Shown here one piece after another: positions 22,163 to 34,263 of a stretch of 64,000 nt of DNA (its first letter is position 1; each line of letters begins with the position of its first letter). Under the pieces are notes generated by a model that was not told where the DNA came from, did not search any database, and saw only the letters and a program-made list of their open reading frames with translations. Position numbers and translations under genes: made by a program. This DNA comes from Symbiodinium sp. CCMP2592 (taxonomy: Eukaryota > Sar > Dinophyceae > Suessiales > Symbiodiniaceae), in NCBI GenBank assembly GCA_905221615.1, contig CAJNDT010003846.1:320001-384000 (forward strand), read 5' to 3'.

Positions 22163-24409
22163 CTAGCGTGGGGGCAAGCGGCTTGCCGGGACCTCCTGGA
22201 GCCACCTGGCGTCAGCGAGGACCTCATGCAGGTCGGGCTCAGTGCCCTCGCTGAGCTCGGCAGCAGGAGGGAGTTCAAGCAGCGAGGCAGCGTACGCTCG
22301 CTGCGCGGCGACTGCAAGGAGGCCAGACCAGCGCGCTACCCAGGCGTTGATGGCGGTCGGGCGGAGGTGGGCAGGGACGGCTTCGGCTCGCTGGCGCGCC
22401 AGGAGCCGGAGCAACTGGGCAGCCTCAGCGCCGAACCTGCCTCCAACCTCGACACCAACTACAACGAGTCGGCACCGGCTTGCCCGGGCGAGCTCGGGGT
22501 AGGTGTCCCGGCGTTTACGCCTGGCGGCAGCCTCGACTGCATAGCCCGGCTGCACATCGGCTCGCGGATGGGCTTCGCCTCGCCTTGTAAGCGGGGAGAC
22601 GATGGTGGCGTCGAGTGCGAGCTGGGAGCCGTGCCAGAGAGGGAGGCCGTTGGCGACGACCTCGATGCGCCTTTCATCACCGACTGGCGCGTCGAGGTTC
22701 ATGTCGGCGAGGCGCACATTCCTCGCGACCCGCGCCCCAGCCTCGCGGCAAACTCGGGCGACAGCGTGCTCGAGCGGGAGAGCTCGGCTAGCAAGCACGC
22801 CGGATGTGGCGCACGCGGACCGGTGGTCGCCAAGCGGGTCGAGCAGTCCATGGCAGCGGCAGTGGCGAGGCGCGAGTGGCAAGGGCAGGCGCAGGCGCCG
22901 GAGGAGCAGCACCCGGAACAGGGCACTGGGGAGGGTGAGATCGCACCGCGTCGGCAAGGCGGTGATGGCGCGGGCCGCAAAAGGCCCAGCTTGCGACAGC
23001 AGCAATGCGCGAGATGCAGGGGGAAGGTTAGAAAGATGCAACTCGCAGATGCGCTCATCGCTAGCTCGGGCAACGACCCGTTGCCAGCCGCGGAGAGGGT
23101 CGGCTGGCTCCTCACCTCGTCCCCGAGCAGGGGGTGCCTCGGCTCCTCCACTAACAGCGGACCATGCTGGTGCGTCGTAGCCGTTGTCACAGACGCGGGC
23201 CCGAGCCTGTGCCGCGGCAGCAGCGCACGGGAGTGGGACATCGCCTTGCAGCGCGCTGAGGAGGCGGTCAGCTGCGGCAGCGGCCCGGCGGCGGATGACG
23301 GGCAGTGTGTCGCACCACGATGCCCAATGCGCGGTGTGGCGGTCAGCGACAGCGGACCGCAGCCCAAGGCCTCCGAGTCGAAAAGGCAGCCGGGCTGTCG
23401 TGAGGCTGGTAGCGGGGATCGGCGCGTCCCCTCGTTCAAGCAAGTCGGCGAGGCAGTGCGCGATTGCGTCATCGTGTGCCTCGGCGAAGGAGGCGGTGAG
23501 GTGCGGGGGCAGTACTCGCAGCAAGTAGTTGGCACGAGGGGAGGCGCAGGAGTGCAGTAACAGCCACGCGGCCTGCAAGTCCTCGAGTTGAGGGAGGCGC
23601 TGCAGCAGCTTGTTGTGTTCCTCCCGCTTGCGTTGCAGCTGCAAGGCGACAAATCGATCATGCCCGAGCGGGGAACCGAGGACTGTGAGCCCTTGGCGCT
23701 CAGGAGGCAGCGACCAGTCACCAACCCAGACTGGCGCGTCAGGGTCAGAGCCAAGGGCGGCGATGCCGGGCGGCTCCTCCCCGGCGGCGTTCCAGATGCG
23801 GGTTTTGCCTTCATGCAAGCGGACACGCGCGTGCTCCCAGAGTGCGCGCGCTAAAGCGTCATACAATGGCTGTATACGCTCAGGCTGCGCGATGATATAG
23901 GTATCATCGAGGAAAGCAAACGCAGCTTCTCCGTCCGCGAGCTGGGTCTGCAGTTGGGCGAGGGCTTCATGCTGCGCCAGGGAGTATAGCGCCGGCATGA
24001 GTGGATCGCCTTGTTCACCGCCCTCTCCCTGGCGAACCTCATGGGCCTGCCCCGAGTCGTCGAGCCACGTGTAGGTGCTGGGAGTCCCGTAGAACTGCCT
24101 CGCGTAGGGGAGCAGAGGCTGGAGAGCCGGCCGCGCGAGGAGCGCGCCTAGCATGGACCCCCTCGCCACATGGTCGAAAGCCCCCACGGCATCGACAGAC
24201 AGCACCGTGGCGCGCGGTGAAGACTCGGTGGCAGCCCGCAGGAGCCGGCTGACAGCCTCCGTGCCAGCGCAGGTGCTGAGGCCGAACTGGTAGGGCAAGC
24301 ATGCCTCCTGCAGGTGTGCGGCGAAGTGTTGCGCGAGGACCTTGCCGACAAGTCGGCGGAGGACGTCGCCGACAACCAAAGCACGGACGCGGCCCTCACC
24401 GCCGGGCAC
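22163..24409 (-). mobile_element. Non-LTR retrotransposon ORF: RT, zinc knuckle, restriction-like endonuclease (copy A)
   Basis: An open frame of about 748 codons with no ATG start; it begins inside the RT domain (RVRALVVGDVLRRLVGKVLA), so the copy is 5'-truncated. RT motif A is near residue 72 (VDAVGAFDHV), motif B at 132 (QGDPLMPALYSLAQH) and motif C at 166, as FLDD rather than YADD. A knuckle CRCHGLLDPLGDHRSAC lies at 517-533. The following segment RRIEVVANGLPLWHGSQLAL then D600 and VVVGVEV (E654) fits the PD-(D/E)XK endonuclease of R2-type elements. The ORF is intact from truncation point to stop and tailed by poly(A), suggesting a fairly recent insertion. Confidence 0.87.
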
Positions 24410-24410
24410 C

Positions 24411-25633
24411 GCGCCTACAGGTTTTGTTATATGCCGATGACATCGTCATTTTAAGTGATAGCCCTGCTGACCTGCAATTGGGACTTGATGCAGCTCGGGA
24501 TTGGGCCAATGCCTGGAGGTTCCACTTCGACATTGGTCCAAACAAATCCGCCTTCCTCGTGTTTGGGCGACGCCGTGCTGGTACACAGCACGTCCGCTTC
24601 CATGTTAGTGAGCATGTCCTCCCACGTGTCAGTACGTACGTACACTTACTTAGGGATCACTCTCCATGAACGCTTGGGGCATCGATGAACTTTTATGCCG
24701 GGGTGAGCGTAAAACCGCTGCCTGTGTTTCATGGACACAGTCAACCACTTTGCTACTTTTCTTCGTGGAGCGCATTTTCCATTCCTACGTGCGACCGTCT
24801 GCTTGTTTCGGGTTGGAGTTTGTACCGCAAAGTGCTCAAATTCGCCGGTTTCAAGCTCGTTTAATAAAATGGGGTCGACGGTTGCTTACTTGGCCGCATG
24901 GCAGCCCTCGTGTTGCTGTCCAGGGCCAACTTGGTTGGCACAATGCCGACACCTTGCGCCTCTCTCAAGCAGCAGGTCCTTGCGCACGTTTACTCTGCCT
25001 TCCTCCTCATTGCTTTGCTGCGCAGCTCGCACAATTTGCATTGAACCAGCCTCTATCGTGGGTCCGTGCAGTATTGGGCGAGCTCTCCTTGTTCGGAATC
25101 CCGCCTCCGCATGCTTACGGCATCCACCTTGGTAGCCCTGCAACTTCGATTAAGCTAGGGCTTCGCACCGTGAAAACGTTGTCAACGCGGCACGCCGACC
25201 GCCATTATGCTTCTTTGCTTCAAGAACGCAGCTCCTTCCAGCAGTATGCCTTTTGCCACCCAGGCCCGCCTTGCACCGCGCTGTCTATGGACCCGCAGTT
25301 GCAACACATCGAGCGCGATATTGGGGATTGGCACGTTGCGCCCATCACCCTTTTGCTGATGGCCGTGCAGCCAGACATCGGGCACTTAGTGCTTCCTTGA
25401 TCAACTGCCCTTGCCGTTTCTGTGCCCGCAGCGTTGACTCCTTGGCGCATGCTTTGTTTGACTGCCCTGCACACAATGTTTTGCGACAAAGGTGGGCCAG
25501 CCGGTCTCGACATGCATTATCTTTGCACGTCTTATTCTCCACAGATGGAGATGTCAACACATTCCGTGACATCAGGCACAACATTGATTTCGTTGCGGAT
25601 GTGTGCATAACCGCCAAAGCATGTGAGATGTGA
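24411..25633 (+). pseudogene. LINE-like reverse transcriptase, 3' piece of a split copy
   Basis: Starts LQVLLYADDIVILSDSPADL (RT motif C), then NKSAFLVFGRR and, after a frameshift near 24640, RTYTYLGITLHERLGHR. 24750-25020 encodes the RT thumb and connector (SYVRPSACFGLEF, FQARLIKWGRRLLTWPHGSP). After another frame change a zinc knuckle CPCRFCARSVDSLAHALFDC lies at about 25404-25466, with a stop at 25631-25633. At least two frame breaks plus the insertion make it dead. Confidence 0.8.
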
Positions 25634-26212
25634 CAGCATATTTATGAGCGCGATTTTTTGAATCCGGTTTGTACATACCGGTTCCGTTGCTATGATGTGC
25701 AACATGCTTGGTTCCGAACTCAGTGATTTGGTGCTAATGTGTTGTTCATAGCATGCTTGGTTCCAGACTTTGTTTTGGGTGTTGGTTTGTTTGTTTGGTT
25801 GTTCTTGGCTTGTTCGTGGTGGTTGACGAACCAGCATGCGTGTCGTAGTTGCCCTCTGACCGTGACCTACGGTCGTTTCCGGACACGCCTCTCTCTCTCT
25901 GTTCCGCAACTACACCCCTCGGTTGCAACTAGCGATCATTAGCGATCCGATACTCGGGCAGGCTGACAAGCAACATATGCGAAATCAGTTTGGCTCTGCC
26001 ATGTGGAAAACCCTATGACTTGGGCCAGTCCGCGGAATGCTGAGGTAGAGCACAGTACATCGGTCAGATCCACTCCGCGCTCACCATCATTCGTATCATT
26101 CATTTTTTTCATTCGTTTATTGACCTGGTTGACGTAGATTAACCGTTTCAACGGGAATGAGTCATACGGTGTTCGCGAACGTTTGAAGAAATGCTAAGCC
26201 AGCACAATCCGA
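25634..26212. other. Probable 3' UTR/flank of the plus-strand LINE
   Basis: AT/GT-rich DNA with a short direct repeat (GCATGCTTGGTTCC at about 25751, and ACATGCTTGGTTCCGAACT at about 25702). No gene was recognised. Confidence 0.4.
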
Positions 26213-26279
26213 TCAAAAGTGTTCCCAAATCATCCCAGTTTTTTTGTTTTTCTCCATGGCACGAACGTCCTGCTCTTGC

Positions 26280-27084
26280 CGCACATTGTTGTGCAGCCTC
26301 TTACTGTACCCCTTCTCTTCCCTACCTGGCGGCAGGCGGCTCGGCCCTGCTGCGTCCGCAAGGTCGAGTACGCGATCCAGCTCTGGGGCTGACCGTTGGC
26401 TCGCGTGAAGCGGCGTCGGCCAAGCTGACCCGAGGGCAGTGCTTGTGACGGCCTGTTGTACCAACACAGCCAACATTGCCCACCAACGTCTGGCCCATCC
26501 CGACGAAGCAGCACTGCGCACGGCCGGCGGGGCTCGGTGAGCACGGACACGCACAAGGTCTCGGAGCAGCTGGTGTGCACCGGCGTTCCACCGGCCGCCG
26601 ACCTCGCAATCATCCCAAATCAAAGCTTGCTCCGATGCGGACGAGCTGTCGGACAAGCGCATGCAAGTCGGCGTTTCTTTTTGCGGTCCACGTTCCAGCG
26701 CCCTCCGAACCCTGCCGGTGTGGGGTGCTCGCTCCGGTGATGGGGCTAACCAGCGTGGCATCGCAACACATGGCGAGGCCCTGTGTACACCACGAAATTA
26801 TACGAGAAATTACGAGAATATACGAAGTCGAAGCGTCGGCTTGACGTCGACATTCCTGGCGCCGACGTGCGCGACAGCCACCCAGCTCGCTCGGTCAGCT
26901 TCGCTCGTCGTGCAACGAGGCCACCGCGGATGCAGGCGAAGGCGTGGTCGCTCCAGGGATCGAACCATCTTCGGCAACCATGCCCGTGTTGGCCGCAGAT
27001 GCCCCAGCGGCACAGGCAAACGAAGACCGGAACCTCTGGCGGCAGCGAGGTGGACCTGTCCGTGGGTGTGGCCGTTAGCCACAC
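26280..27084 (-). pseudogene. Decayed restriction-like-endonuclease retroelement (copy C)
   Basis: Minus strand: a knuckle-like CGCRRWFDPWSDHAFACIRG near 26930-26990, and, after frame changes, VGGRWNAGAHQLLRDLVRV then APELDRVLDLADAAGPSRLP, matching the C-terminal end of copy A. The catalytic Asp segment is not seen. A T-rich run at 26240-26256 could be the old tail. Confidence 0.68.
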
Positions 27085-27719
27085 GGCGGCCTGCGGGCCT
27101 GATTAGTTTTCGCCGAGTTTTCGCTTGCTGGGGTCTACACCGGCAGGGTTAGCTCTGCAGTGCAGGCGAATGTGCGACGGGTCCCACAACACGGACTGAG
27201 ATGACGTGAATGCGGACATGTTCGGGAGCAGCGACGATACATGTACATATTTCGTCGGGGAACGCAGACGCAGCGCGGATTGCGCTGCTCAATGCCCTGT
27301 ACCTGGGAGCTGTTGTACGGCATGTCAAACGGAAAATGCTGAGTTGCGACACGGGTGATCTGGCAGGAGACAATGCGGTGCATGAAAGCTCGGGTACCGT
27401 TGCTTTCCAGCAACATCCAGAGTCGACTGCGGTGAACGGTAGACTGCCTGGTGTAGCAACCGGGTGCTCCCACGCTAGCACCATCTTATGCGCCACTTTT
27501 CCCACGCCATGGGATGATGAATTATACGGTATGACGACGCCGGACATAGCACGTCTACCAATGTGGCTTTCAATGTGGGTTGTTGTTTGTACGGTTTCAC
27601 TGCCTCACACAATTTGTTTTTTTTCGACCTTTTCGCACGCGTTTGGGCGCGGTCTGTGCAGCAAACTACCAATACCAACCAAACCCACAACCAAACCCCC
27701 GACCATCTTGAGCGCGAAA

Positions 27720-28420
27720 CCAAGCTCACCCCATCCGGAAGGTGAGGGGATGTGTTTCGGCGTCAGAAGAGTTGGTGAGGATGTCACTCAACAGAACAGC
27801 CTCGCCATCAAGATCGGTGTTGGAAATGGGAAGGGACAGCAGTCTGGCATTGCGCGCAGCAGCGCTTGAGAGAAGTCCAAAGCGCCGTGTGACAAGGCGG
27901 CAACACACGCAGCGCTGGGACGCGGTGGCACCAGCGCGAGATGCGCGAGCAAACGGAGAAAATCAGCAGCTTCGCCACGCCAGCGACCGCCGACTAAAAC
28001 CGAGAACGACCAGGCTGCGACCAGGCGACACCGACGGGCATCGGCGAACTCCGGATAACTCAGGGTAGGTACCCGGTAGGTACGCTATTGGCCCGGCGAT
28101 GCCCGGCGTGCTTCAACCAAGAACGCCCCAGCGGTGCTGCCACGCCGGCACTGGGGCACACCGGCAGAAGCACGTCGCAAAACCAGCGTGGTCTCGAGGC
28201 AAACCATTGGCGATCACATCGACTCGGCGCTCATCATGTCTGATGCCTGCAGGTTCAAGTCTCGTACCAGGGCGTGTGGCAACTTCAACGATACCCACCG
28301 TTGTCCTCCGCTCTCTGTCCAGCAAGGACCGTGATCTTCTTGACTCAAACGAACAAACTGCAGAGTGCAGGGCAGGCGTTGGCTCGGCGCCATGCATACG
28401 TAAAGCAGCTCCGACCACAC
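27720..28420 (-). pseudogene. Decayed restriction-like-endonuclease retroelement (copy D)
   Basis: Minus strand: DERRVDVIANGLP (about 28225) matches DERRIEVVANGLP of copy A. After a frameshift come LETTLVLRRASAGVP, then PEFADARRCRLV and VGGRWRGEAADFLRLLA (27950-28055), and after another shift GLLSSAAARNARLLSLP with LDGEAVLLSDIL (about 27780-27880). The order is the same as in copy A. T-rich sequence lies at 27607-27630. Confidence 0.72.
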
Positions 28421-28528
28421 CACCGGCGTCCCCGCACGGAGTGGTCGCAACAGCGAACGGGAAGAAGCCCCAGGGCTGTCAATTGATTTAATCGTTAAAT
28501 CACCCGGACAACCTGGACACGCAAATCG

Positions 28529-28852
28529 TCATGTCGGAGTCGCGTTGCAATTGCCGGTGGGGCAAACAGGTGTACGCTGGTCCATGGAATGATGCGTTTG
28601 CGCGACAATGTGCAACGATACTGTCGGCCTCGTTGGCCAGCGGAACGGCCCAGCGCACGCATGCTCCTCACAGAACAGCTCTAGCAGCTCGAAGGGCCAG
28701 CCCGGAGAGCAAAACCTTGTGCCCGCCACGGAAACGACAGCTGCATTGTGCGGACCTCGGGATACGAGTAGGTGCTGCAACTCTTGCAGCCGTTGCGTGT
28801 ATGCACGCCCTGTGCACGCCCAACGGCAGTGAGGCAGAGCTCCGTGCTCCAA
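28529..28852 (-). pseudogene. Possible upstream remnant of copy D
   Basis: CSPGWPFELLELF and similar pieces could correspond to the pre-knuckle region (SQAGPFAARAITALPT) of copy A. The match is weak. Confidence 0.25.
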
Positions 28853-28899
28853 CGCACAAATTAATTTTGGCGTCGCACACAGGGTGCTGACCTTGTTGG

Positions 28900-29339
28900 G
28901 TTCGTTGTGTTAGGTTGTTTTCAGTGTTTGTGGCGTCGCACATGTTCTTCACGACGGCATTTGAACTCAAAACGTGGCTTTCGCTCTCGTGCTATTGTTG
29001 TGTGGTGCTGCTGTCCGGCGTGCTGCCAAGCAATTCCATGTGCTGGGATGTTTGCTGCCCATTGTGTGTTATATATCGGTACGTCCAGCATGAAGTTCTT
29101 TTCCGCAGCTACCACTGCCAGTGGGTGGCAGCGGCACTCGTCTAGGCTACAAAAATATTGCGAATGATCAGAATGCAGTCGAGTGCCTGGCCGGCGACGC
29201 GAGTGGCATGCAGTGGTTTTCTTGACACATGCTTTCGCGACATGTAGATGCGCGGCCCCACGGCACCCGCCGCACATACCTGCAGCTACGTCACGCCTTT
29301 GACTTACTCGCGTAATTGAGCCATCGCTTGACCTGCCGA
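28900..29339. other. Region without a recognisable gene
   Basis: Lies between retroelement remnants. No domain or repeat was seen on either strand. Confidence 0.4.
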
Positions 29340-29760
29340 ACCTCATGCACAGCTTCTCACCGTCAGCAAGGGCGACTATGTCGAAAGGAAGCTCGAGCAG
29401 TGAGCCGGCGAGAGCCGGCGCCGCAACGGCGATGACCCAACGCGAGCGGAACACGTAGGCTGAGCCGAGAAAAGGCAGTGTGTGCATGAACCGGCCCCGT
29501 TGTGCGGCCAAATCGAGAGCCAAGGCGACAATTTACGGCAAAAAACAGCAAAGCGGGGCCACATGGCTGGCAGGGACTGGGAAGGCGAGTCGGCAGCCGA
29601 GGAAACGAATGCAAACCACCAATGAAAGCTGAGATGGCGGCAGCGCTGCGGCAGCCTTAGGGAGGCCGGCAGCAGTAACACCATTGGCGATGACCTGAAT
29701 GCGTGTGGGTCGTTTTGGCGGCGCAGGCCGCGCACGGCACCACTCGAACGCAACCCACAC
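29340..29760 (-). pseudogene. Decayed restriction-like-endonuclease retroelement (copy E)
   Basis: Minus strand: RPTRIQVIANGV (about 29690) matches RRIEVVANGL, and RWVIAVAAPALAGSLLELPF (about 29380-29440) matches the C-terminal RWSGLLAVAAQRAYAASLLE of copy A. The frame is broken in between. Confidence 0.65.
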
Positions 29761-29989
29761 GCAAGCGATAGCAAGTGCAATGACAATTGTACTTGCGCTC
29801 TTCTGCTTGTTCCGCAGTCAACCAGACAGCTGCATTGGAGTCAAGCAAGCCAGGCGCCTCCCCACAGCGGCAGACCGTGCCACTTTGTTTCTGGACAGTT
29901 GGCGGGAGTTCTCCTGCCCAGTTCAGCGTAGAAGTGTTTGCGTTCCCGCACATTTTTCCGATCACGCAGGATATTGAAGGAATCGCACA

Positions 29990-30480
29990 GACCATGCGTT
30001 GCTAATCGGCTGGGCTTGGGCAGGGAGCTCCCCGCCAGGACTTCCCTCAACGGCACCTCCAGGTCCTCGGCTGGGTCTTCTGGGGCAAGCATGCTCCCCG
30101 ATCTCCATGCCGAAAACTACCAGTCGGCAGCGACGGGCTAGCCGCAGTTCCGGGTTAGCCCGATGCTTGCGGTCGACTGCCTGGTCTAAGCCGAGGCCCG
30201 GCTGTTGGTCGGCTCAAGGTCATCCGGCGGATTGGCCTCACGATTGCCCCCTGCCAAATCGGAAGGCCGACAACCTCAATGCTGCGTCCGTCGCTCGTGA
30301 GCAAATCGAGATTGAGGTCACGGAGGGCCGCGTGTGACAAGTGCGTGCTGCCACACGCTCTAAGCGAGGGGTCGCCATACACGTCCCGACGGCCTCCGCA
30401 GGGGCAGCGCGTCGGGGTAAACAAAAGGGGCCGGCAAAGTCTGCGGAGTAGCATGGCTCCGCACTCCTCGTCCGACACAC
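29990..30480 (-). pseudogene. Decayed restriction-like-endonuclease retroelement (copy F)
   Basis: Minus strand: MLLRRLCRPLLFTPTRCPCG then a knuckle remnant with YGDPSLRAC, DLNLDLLTSDGRSIEVVGLP (matching NLDAPVGDERRIEVV in copy A), and, after frame loss, EDPAEDLEVPLREVLAGSS before SRLATHG, the C-terminal end. 30500-30910 may contain older pre-knuckle sequence. Confidence 0.72.
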
Positions 30481-30910
30481 ACCCTCTGAGAATATGAAGT
30501 TATTTCTGTGCGTTAACCACACCCGACGTTGGTACGGCACATGCATGATGGCGTGATAGTAGCAATACTATCGATGACACCGTGGCCCAGGTCCGCAGAT
30601 GTGGGACTCCCAGCATCTGCAGACTGAGCTGGCTGCAAAACCGTTTGCGAGGTTTCTGCTTGCACTGCCTGAGTGGCAAGCATTGGCAAGCAGCGCCTCC
30701 AGTACGGGCCCAGTTCCGGCATCGCTTCAGGTTCTTGTGGCTCAACGAATGCGAGCGCATCCGGCCGCATGTAGCTCTTGATTGAAGCGGGGCCACGCTG
30801 AACGCCTGACTAGCACGTACCGTTGTGTGACATGTCTTGCTTTCTCGTTTCCACACATGTGCAGCGTTGTCTCGTTGGTGATTGGTGCGGTCACCGCGGT
30901 GATTGTGCAA

Positions 30911-32111
30911 CCCGAAACGAAGGAACGCTTTATAGATGCTGCAGGCACTGCGTCACTCCATCTTGAACCATTTTCGGCTTTATCGCTTTTCCCACGTAAT
31001 CTTCAACTCATCGATTCGGGCGCGGACAACAAATGTGTGAAGACTGTGGATACCCCAATTTGCGAGCGGTCGGGCAGCACAGAAATTTGCTCTCACCTTC
31101 ATTCTCTCCGCTCGAAACTTTCTGGCGAGGCATAACGGACTTTCGACCACGACGGATGCACAGCCGTCATGGGAGAGTTTGGATCCCACACGATCGGCTT
31201 AGATGTTAGCTGTCAGGGCGTTCTGTGCAGATCAACAGCCGCTTTTCGACTCGTATCAAGGTTTATACAGCTTACGGTCACGACCTTACGTTCTGCACCG
31301 CCAGCTCTTGAACATCGCGCTTTACAGCAACGTGTTGCTGCACTTCGTGCGATGCCGTCGCGTTGATATCATCGGATAGATTGGTCCCGGCCCCAGCTGA
31401 TCGTGGAAGTGGTCAGCGAATGGTCAAGGAATGCCTAGCATTGCACACTTTAGTCTGCTAGGTTGGCGTACCTGCAATCAATATATATATATATATATAT
31501 GCACACTTTAGGCATTGTAAAGTTTAGGCTTACGGTTTGTATACTTTGGGTGCCCGACTTAGCACCATGAGGGTGAATGGTGGGAGGCGCTGCTCTTGGT
31601 GTTGGTCTATACTATATTACATATACATATATATATATACACATACAAAATGCGTATGTACGTGTGTGTGCATATATATGTATATATATATATATATGTA
31701 CACAAAATCTGTATTATTTTCATTCGTTTTAACCTATACTCTGTTATATTATCTTTTGATATCTTATCTTCTAGTGTGTATCTGTACAGATACTTCTAAT
31801 TTCTATATACAGTTGTGGTTGCTTTTCTTTATATTTATATCTATTTTCGTAATTACTTGTCTGTATGCAAAGACTGTGTATGCATATATGTACTATTTCT
31901 GCTCCGGGCCTTCTCAACATTGTCTGCTCCAGACGTCTCGGGTGCCTGACACATTGGGGCAAAGTCCTACTACGCCTAGGTGTTTCTGCGGATTTCGAAA
32001 GGATCATCTAGGAAAGCCTTTGTGTCTCTGTTTCCCTCATTGGCAGTAACCCAAAAAAATCCCACAAGAAAGCCCTGAAGCCTTCGACACAGATCTGTAG
32101 GGCCTAGCGCC
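30911..32111. other. Region without a recognisable gene
   Basis: Plus frames 30782-31135 and 31169-31366 are open but unrecognised. 31484-31500 and 31618-31700 are TA/GTATA-rich microsatellites. Confidence 0.45.
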
Positions 32112-32284
32112 TCACCCTAAAACTCCCAGAACCCGAATTTTTAAAAGCCCGGCCCCAACAGAAGCCCCAAGCTTCGCAAAAACCACGAAAACCCCAAGCC
32201 CCTCATCCCGAAAAGCGCCAAATCGCGGAACCCTGACTCCGACATGACGCCTTGCCAAAACCATGCAACAACTTTTCGAAAACA

Positions 32285-32435
32285 AGTCACACATCTTGAA
32301 GACACCCGCGAGACAGCCTTGCCTTTGCCTTCTTCGAGTCGCTGGCAAAGCCCCGCCGCCAGTGCTCCGCTTGGGCAGAGGCCCTCGGAGCAGGGCGCGA
32401 CCAAACGGGCAGCGCCCCGTGCCTGCCTGAGAACA
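32285..32435 (-). CDS. Possible exon, unknown product
   Basis: A GC-rich island in AT-rich DNA, preceded on the minus strand by TTGTTCTCAG, a good acceptor. Two frames are open across it. It may be a 3' exon of the lipid-binding gene to the right or of another gene. Confidence 0.22.
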
Positions 32436-32524
32436 ACGCAGCTTCTAAAGAAGCAGCTATGAGATCTTCTGTGTGGGTGACGGTTACTTTAAAGGCTACG
32501 ACTACGGCAACTATCAGGGTCACT

Positions 32525-32565
32525 ATATATCTATATACTTATATATATATATATATACATATATG
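32525..32565. repeat. TA microsatellite
   Basis: Mostly TA dinucleotides with ATACAT ends. Confidence 0.85.
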
Positions 32566-32769
32566 GGTCTGAAGATTAGTAAGTGACAATGTCGACTTAT
32601 AGCCAGCACAGAAGAATGATATGCACAATATACCCCGAACAGCCAGAAGGGGAAGGCATTCGAGTCTTAAGGGTGTTTTCAGGGTTTGGGCTTTGGAGCT
32701 TCGGTAGTTTATTAAAGGGAAATGGGAACTCTTGGGGATCGGATTTTGGGATTATGAAACCCTGGGCAT

Positions 32770-32850
32770 CAAAATAGCCCAAAAGCCTTATATAGTTTGG
32801 TCTTTGGGCCCAAAAGCCTTTATATGAGTCCTTAGATCCCTAGGGAAAGG
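32770..32850. repeat. Short inverted-repeat element family I
   Basis: AAAATAGCCCAAAAGCCTTA and its partial inverse GGGCCCAAAAGCCTTTATAT. The family recurs at about 51114-51205, nested in another element. Confidence 0.65.
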
Positions 32851-34129
32851 TGTCAAGGGTTCCTTCGGGGTTTCCGGGCGAACGACAGATCCTTACTCTG
32901 GCTATGGCCCTGCAGGCGTTCATGGAATTCAATATCTCTTTCCCAAAGCAATAGTATATACTTTGGAGACAAAATACCTACTGTAATGGCACTCGGACCC
33001 TTTGGGTTTGAGGTGAGGTTAGGAAGCCTCTTGCCTTTTCCTGCATGTACATCACACCGTATAAGCGTGTATGCCTGTCTAAGTCTAATTATAACTAGAT
33101 ACCTGCACACATACGAAGTGCTTGACTGTTTATGTATAGCTTGCACTGCTTCCCTGATGTAAACTCGTCAGTTTCATGCATGACTTTAGATGAGTTACAG
33201 AGTCTGCTTGTCCCCTACACGTACACAGTATCTGTGTGCGAGTGTGACATTGTATGACTGTGTAGGAACAAGGAACTCAGCCAGTATCTGTACTCATGCG
33301 GATAAAAGAACATGCGGATACAAGAACATGCTCACTTGTAATAGCCAATGAAGATAAGGGGCGTCAATAGTGTCAATAGGGTTCTTGGGTATGCTATACC
33401 ACAATTCTACTCGCTTCCCTTTCGAAGCAGTAATACTGACTATCCAGGCTTTGATATTCGGAGAGCCTTCGAAGCGCCACACATACGACCAGGAGTGTTA
33501 ATAGAGAAATCATGATATCAAAACGGAAATAACTGTACAGAAAAGGTATCTGAACGTAGGCGAGCTCTCATTATCTACGGACATTAAATGAATTATTGCG
33601 AGGCATGAAAACGAAGCCCTGAGAGAAGGGTTTAGTGTAGGGCACACTCATAGTGGCATGTAACATGTACATCTTGTTTCAGCTCCCATATACAAAGTAC
33701 TCGAAAATCACGGAAACCCGAAGGAAGCCGCATCTGCGCCCCGAGGCTCGTATCTATATCCCTCAGAAGCCTCCACTGGAATGAAGAAAGTTAAAACGTC
33801 ACCGTCGGGATCATCAGCATCGTAATGAAGAGATCTATAGGAGACACGGATCACCATGACGCAGAAGGTTATCAGTTATGACTGAAGAACTCAGCATGGT
33901 GGTAACGAAGCTCCGTAGCTTCACGCTCAGACTGGCGTGGTAATAGCACGTATCAGATCAGAGTAGACCAGCCTCCCAGCAAGCAGAGGTGTGAGCGCAG
34001 CAGCGGCGCTGCAACCCGCAAGCGAGAAGCACCGGTCATGGTACGGTAGGTTTTGCAAAGTTGTCTACTGTAGCTCCAAGGCTGCGTTGCGTGTGCGAAT
34101 CAGCCTTTAAGGGTTCCAAGATGTTCCCC
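32851..34129. other. Region without a recognisable gene
   Basis: AT-rich non-repetitive DNA, probably intron or intergenic. Nothing recognisable was found on either strand. Confidence 0.45.
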
Positions 34130-34263
34130 AAACCCTAAACCCTAAACCCTAAATCCTAAACCCTAAACCCTATATATAAACCCTAAATCCTAAACCCTAT
34201 ATAAACCCTAAACCCTATATAAACCCTAAACCCTATATAAACCCTAAACCCCAAACCCTAAAG
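34130..34263. repeat. Interstitial CCCTAAA tract
   Basis: CCCTAAA units alternating with CCCTATATAAA variants. This is the dinoflagellate/plant-type telomere motif. Confidence 0.93.

Noticed and set aside
22226..23560. 444-codon plus frame and other frames inside copy A
   Set aside because: They are GC-rich shadow frames of the retroelement ORF on the minus strand.
28240..28275. tRNA-like B-box GGTTCAAGTC
   Set aside because: No pairing T-stem, A-box or acceptor stem around it.
31537..32049. 170-codon plus frame
   Set aside because: Its first half is translated TA/GTAT microsatellite and the rest shows no domain.
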